Source of the DNA: an uncultured Clostridia bacterium
Lineage (GTDB): Bacteria; Bacillota; Clostridia; Oscillospirales; Ruminococcaceae
Reading direction: 5' to 3'
DNA: 64,000 bases
NCBI GenBank assembly: GCA_947166275.1
Contig: CAMVDP010000004.1
Span: 61,866-125,865 of the forward strand
Shown one piece after another: positions 60,427-64,000 of the stretch. The notes below the pieces were generated by a model. It ran no database searches. It saw nothing but the letters and a program-made list of their open reading frames with translations, and was not told the DNA's origin. The first letter of the stretch is position 1; each line of letters starts with the position of its first letter. A program made the translations under genes and the position numbers.

Positions 60427-61912
60427 GACTTAAACATAGACGAACACTCACTACAATGGTGGGTGTTCTCTTCATTTATGGCTTTTCCCACATCCTCGAG
60501 CATAATAGCCCGTTCCCCGTCCTTGTAATTGAACATGACCACGATTTTATCATCGTAAACATAGACGCAGTTAACGAATATGTCTATAAGCCGCTGCTTC
60601 TGTTCCTGGTTTTTAATGTTAGACTTTGCAAAAGCCATGATCCACGCTTCGATATACTCGCGAGAAATGATCGGACGGGCTATCTGCTCCTTGGTGATCT
60701 CTGTCTCGATACGCTGTTGTTCTTCCTCGAGGCGTTCAAGCTCGGCTTTGGTTGACTTTGTGACCAGTCCGGCTTTAACAGCTTTCATAATGTTGGCTAT
60801 TTCCCGCTTATTCTGGCTCAACTGCTTTCTTAAAGCCGGGAGTTCTGTGCTTTCCGTGCTCTGTAAAGCATAACAGGTATCACAGATACGCTTGACCAGC
60901 GACTTGTTTTTAAATAACTGCATTATCAGCTGTATTACGCTGTCTTCGAGCAAATCCTTTTTTATCAGCTTTTTTGGCATTTTTTTGTCTTTGATGTCAT
61001 GCACTGATAGTAACGGTAACGGCTGTTGTCTTTGCCTGTTCCGCTAATACCTGACATTGTATCACCACAGCACCCACAAAACGCCTTACGTGTCAACAGA
61101 TATTTTTCATCAAATTTTCGGAAAGAGGCAGATTTATGCTTATTATCCGATAATCTTTTCTGGCATTTTTCAAAGATCTCCTCTGTTACAAGTGGCGGTA
61201 TGGCTTCGGTGTTGATCACTTCACGAAAAGTGTACTCTCCAAGATAACGGCGATTTTTAAGCAACCAGTTGATAAAATGGTATGTAATCTTTCTGCCGTT
61301 GTTAGTTTTTATCCCTTTGCTGTTAAGCTCATCAACTATGCTGCGGATAGGCTCGCCCTCAGCATAACGTACAAAAATATCTGTTACAACAGGAGCTGTG
61401 GCGGGGTCCTTACGAAAATGCTTATCCTTGTCGATAATGTAACCGTAAGTTATGGTACCGCCGTTAAAAGTTCCTTTTAAAGCGTTTTCTGTCATACCGC
61501 GCCCAGTCTTTTGCGCCAGATCCCTAATATAGTACTCTGAGAAACCCTCGAAGATTGATTCCATAAGTTTGCCCTTTGGGGTATCATCAATAGGCTCGGT
61601 TGCCGATATTACAGAGACACCGTTTTTGCGAAGTTTAGTTTTATATACCACGCTATCATACTTGTCACGGCTGAAACGATCTATCTTCCAGACGATAATA
61701 ACGTCAAATTCTCCGCTTGCGCTGTCAGCTATCATCTGCTGAAATTCCGGACGATTTTCGGCTTTCTTGCCGGATATTGCTCTGTCTGCATAGGTTTTGA
61801 TGACTGTGTACCCTTTGCGATCTGCGAACGCAAGGCACTCGCGGAGCTGTCCTTCGATTGATTCCTCGCGCTGGTTATCGCAAGAATATCTTGCATATAT
61901 TACTGCTTTCAT
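60405..61912 (-). pseudogene. Large serine recombinase, interrupted by a frameshift
   Basis: The N-terminal part (61912 to 60965, 315 residues) has the resolvase domain with YARYSCDNQREESIEGQ (catalytic Ser10) and VWKIDRFSRDKYD, then the recombinase domain and a zinc-ribbon start (CGCCGDTMSGISG). It stops early after KTKKCQKS. The C-terminal part continues in another frame from about 61004 (KKLIKKDLLEDSVIQLIMQLF, then a long coiled coil) to 60405. The break lies in an A-rich run (CCAAAAAAGC), where one extra base would restore a protein of about 502 residues, the normal size. It is either a pseudogene, a sequencing slip, or programmed frameshifting. The start has AGGAAGTG. The last 22 bases of the frame overlap the 3' end of tRNA-Glu. 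No cargo genes are evident. Confidence 0.82.
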
Positions 61913-62086
61913 ATTATCACTTCCTGTCTCTTTTTTAATGCGACTTCGTCCTGACCGTTGATATATGCGGATAACAGTAACAGTAGGAGCAAATGTTATG
62001 CTGAATTTGATACATAGATAAGGTTATGAGGATATTATATTATTAGCAGTACACTATATGTATGAACAGTATGTGAGGTACAGTTT

Positions 62087-63799
62087 ATGTCTACAATTAT
62101 AGGTTCACTGAACCATTTGCTTGCCACATCAAACAAAGTACATATCATATGGTGTCTGATGCTTCTGATCATTATGTTAACGCTTGCTGTTCTTCATCAC
62201 TTCTGGAAGAACGACAGCAAGAAGCTGATGATATGGAGATTTCTTTGCCTGACTCCGATACTTATCTGCGGAGTTCATGCTGTCATATATGTTGTCGGTG
62301 TTCCGATGTTTTTCGAAGAATTCATTCTGATGTATATTATCGCACTGCTTGCGCTTATACCTATGCTGTTTGCAAAGCGGAAGACGGGCTACAGGATATC
62401 TGCTGTGCTGACAGCGGTAGCTTCTTGTTTCTGCGGGTTTTATTTCTGCTTAAGTTCGCCTAATATTTTTAATCACACGAGAGAAAGCTATACCGAATCA
62501 TTTCATTCGCTCGTAATGGAGATGGACGAGCATTACGTCCTGAAAGAATGGAAGAAAGTTGATTTTTCCGCGCTTGAAGCAAAGTATATGCCCGCGGTTC
62601 GTGAAGCAGAGCAGGAACAGGACCCAATGAAATTCTTTAAGACGGTTGATATGTTCTGCAACGAACTGCACGACGGTCATGTCGGAAGCTGGGTCGGGTT
62701 TGATTTCAGTCAATATCAGACCGGACCGTTGATACACGATTACGGCTTTGCAATGATACGGCTTGACAACGATGACATCATAGCGGTATGCACGTCTGCA
62801 GAGGCGAACGCTGTCGGGATCGAGGACGGGACTGTTATCACAAAATGGAACGGCAAGCACATTTTGCAGGCTGCCACAGAGGATGCACCCGATATAGGAT
62901 ATTCGGTAAAAACCAATGCAGATCGTCTTGCTGCTTTGGATCTTTTGCGCGTCGGCGGTGAGACTGTCGAGGTATCATTTATCAACAAGTCCGGCGAGGA
63001 GCAGACAGTCACACTTAAAGAGCTGGAAAAAATGCAATCATTCCGAGATGCTCGTATCGCCTTCTCACATTCATTGGAAGAAGGCGAGGATGTTAATTTC
63101 AGCACAAGAATGCTCAATGACAAGTGCGGATATCTGAGACTTAACGCCGAGGGAACAGACAATGAACTGCGGGACACTCTTGCCTATATTACCGGCGAAC
63201 ACAAATGGGCCAAGGAGATGTTCCGTGAAAAACTGCGCGGTCTGAAGTCGCAGGGCATGGAATATCTGGTCATTGATCTGCGAAACAACAGCGGCGGTTT
63301 GGATGTTATCGGATATATGCTGTGCGATCTGCTGACCGATAAGGAATGGTACTGTCAGGGACTAGGTTCCCGCAGAGACGGAAAGTATATCAGCCAGTGC
63401 GATCAGTATATCCACGGTGACGGGGAATTTGCGGGCCTTAAGGTCGTTGCACTTACAAATTATAAGTGTGCAAGCGCCGGTGACGGTACGTCTCTGCTTC
63501 TTTCAAAGCTGCCGAATGTCACGCTTGCCGGTATCACCGACCCCAGCGGCTGTGATCAGGAAACAGGAGGAACAGTCGTTCTCGCGGACGGTCTGGTATA
63601 TGTTGGTTTTCCTACGGGACTTGTTCTGGATGAAAACGGCGAGCCGAATGTTGATACGGCTGCCGATCGTATCAGCCGTGACCCTGTCGAAGTACGTATC
63701 CCTCTCGACTACGATGCGGCGATGAAGATATTCCGTGATAAGCAGGATTATGAGCTGGACTGGGCTGTAAAGTTTCTGGAGAATCAGGCAAATAGCTGA
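62087..63799 (+). CDS. S41-family-like peptidase with N-terminal membrane helices
   Basis: A 570-residue protein. Four membrane helices at about 15-140, then an extracytoplasmic part: an S41 N-terminal helical region (YTESFHSLVMEMDEHYVLKEWKKVDFSALEAKY, a tricorn/C-terminal-processing-protease hallmark), a PDZ-like segment (about 220-300) and the S41 catalytic core with YLVIDLRNNSGGLDVIGY and NYKCASAGDGTSLLLSKL, where the Ser of SAGDG is the likely nucleophile. GAGGT precedes the ATG. Helix-anchored S41 proteins are not the usual CtpA layout. It is probably a surface protease of unknown target. Confidence 0.82.
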   Translation: MSTIIGSLNHLLATSNKVHIIWCLMLLIIMLTLAVLHHFWKNDSKKLMIWRFLCLTPILICGVHAVIYVVGVPMFFEEFILMYIIALLALIPMLFAKRKTGYRISAVLTAVASCFCGFYFCLSSPNIFNHTRESYTESFHSLVMEMDEHYVLKEWKKVDFSALEAKYMPAVREAEQEQDPMKFFKTVDMFCNELHDGHVGSWVGFDFSQYQTGPLIHDYGFAMIRLDNDDIIAVCTSAEANAVGIEDGTVITKWNGKHILQAATEDAPDIGYSVKTNADRLAALDLLRVGGETVEVSFINKSGEEQTVTLKELEKMQSFRDARIAFSHSLEEGEDVNFSTRMLNDKCGYLRLNAEGTDNELRDTLAYITGEHKWAKEMFREKLRGLKSQGMEYLVIDLRNNSGGLDVIGYMLCDLLTDKEWYCQGLGSRRDGKYISQCDQYIHGDGEFAGLKVVALTNYKCASAGDGTSLLLSKLPNVTLAGITDPSGCDQETGGTVVLADGLVYVGFPTGLVLDENGEPNVDTAADRISRDPVEVRIPLDYDAAMKIFRDKQDYELDWAVKFLENQANS

Positions 63800-63845
63800 A
63801 CTCAGCGATGGTATTTGTTTACATTTATAAAGGAGCTGACAACAA

Positions 63846-63890
63846 ATGACTGATAGAGTTTTCTATCGGCTATTTGAAATTGTTGGGTAG
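63846..63890 (+). other. Possible 14-residue leader reading frame
   Basis: ATG to TAG encoding MTDRVFYRLFEIVG, preceded by AAGGAG ten bases upstream. It ends eight bases before the next gene. It could be a leader peptide or chance. Confidence 0.25.
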
Positions 63891-63897
63891 GAGAAAA

Positions 63898-64000
63898 ATG
63901 AAAGACATAATGGTAGAAACCGAGCGCTTGATGATCCATGTTGCTTCTCAGGACGAAATGGAACAATTCATAAAATCACAAACTGTTGATATACTTAAGC
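63898..64000 (+). CDS. Partial gene, possible GNAT acetyltransferase (5' end only)
   Basis: Thirty-four codons reach the window edge. MKDIMVETERLMIHVASQDEMEQFI resembles the ETERLxI opening of RimJ/RimL-type GNAT proteins. GGAGAAAA precedes the ATG. Too little is visible for a firm call. Confidence 0.5.
   Translation, partial: MKDIMVETERLMIHVASQDEMEQFIKSQTVDILK

Overview
The window reads as a piece of chromosome from an anaerobic, spore-forming, fibre-degrading Clostridia bacterium, most likely of the Ruminococcus/Oscillospiraceae type. This placement is inferred from gene content, without a database search. The evidence is sporulation genes (spmA, spmB), ClpC, a fused ispDF, indolepyruvate:ferredoxin oxidoreductase, a GH16 lipoprotein and a GH5 glucanase, near-perfect TTGACA/TATAAT promoters, AGGAGG ribosome-binding sites, and a base composition near half G+C by eye.

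Layout. 1-2426: class A penicillin-binding protein (3' end outside). 2719-3065: tmRNA, followed by a strong terminator, a scrambled copy of the tmRNA 3' end and a 104-bp tandem repeat. 3653-9305: secreted SGNH hydrolase, citrate synthase, phosphotransferase-fold protein, shikimate kinase, and a VTC-type polyphosphate polymerase paired with a DUF4956 membrane protein. 9359-11348: divergent GH16 lipoprotein and GH5 glucanase. 11486-18433 (minus): small lipoprotein, NAD(P)HX repair enzyme, a 1409-residue zinc-ribbon membrane protein and a GNAT. 18636-22172: peptide-type solute-binding lipoprotein and IspDF. 22229-23839: RNase Y. 24286-24372: tRNA-Leu(CAA) with 40-bp repeats behind it. 24582-28929: LytTR regulator, then three prepilin-like proteins with a membrane-anchored HExxH protein among them and structured leader/intergenic RNA. 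29021-34812 (minus): RfbA, two small EamA/SMR proteins, a DegT/WecE-type aminotransferase and YfhO, apparently an aminosugar cell-surface modification operon. 34886-38416 (minus): SpmB, SpmA, ClpC. 38546-38698: a 50-residue Cys/Gly/Asn-rich peptide.

38846-47085 is the most unusual accessory region. A 712-residue coiled-coil protein of unknown function converges on an operon of YhaM-like HD/OB nuclease, TerB-N/TerB-C protein, BrxD-like (DUF2791) ATPase and Lhr-like helicase. The last three overlap by 4 bp each. This looks like a genome-defence or nucleic-acid-processing module. 47288-54999 is a three-gene signalling operon: REC-GGDEF-REC-HD-GYP, a hybrid histidine kinase with HPt, and a second hybrid kinase whose C-terminus is a complete DegV/FakB-like fatty-acid-binding domain. 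55033-58757 (minus): iorA-iorB translationally coupled to a sensor kinase. The right end carries a GNAT, a DUF2798-like membrane protein, tRNA-Met and tRNA-Glu, a frame-disrupted serine recombinase whose 3' end runs into tRNA-Glu, an S41-like membrane peptidase, and the start of what may be another GNAT.

How they work together. The glucan hydrolases, citrate synthase and ferredoxin-linked oxidoreductase fit a polysaccharide- and peptide-fermenting gut or rumen anaerobe. The pilins, sugar operon, PBP and VTC/DUF4956 pair act at the envelope. The c-di-GMP/hybrid-kinase operon is a plausible controller of surface behaviour, but no DNA-binding output domain lies in it. The two most promising undescribed items are the kinase-REC-DegV fusion in its operon and the YhaM/TerB/BrxD/helicase module with its convergent unknown neighbour.
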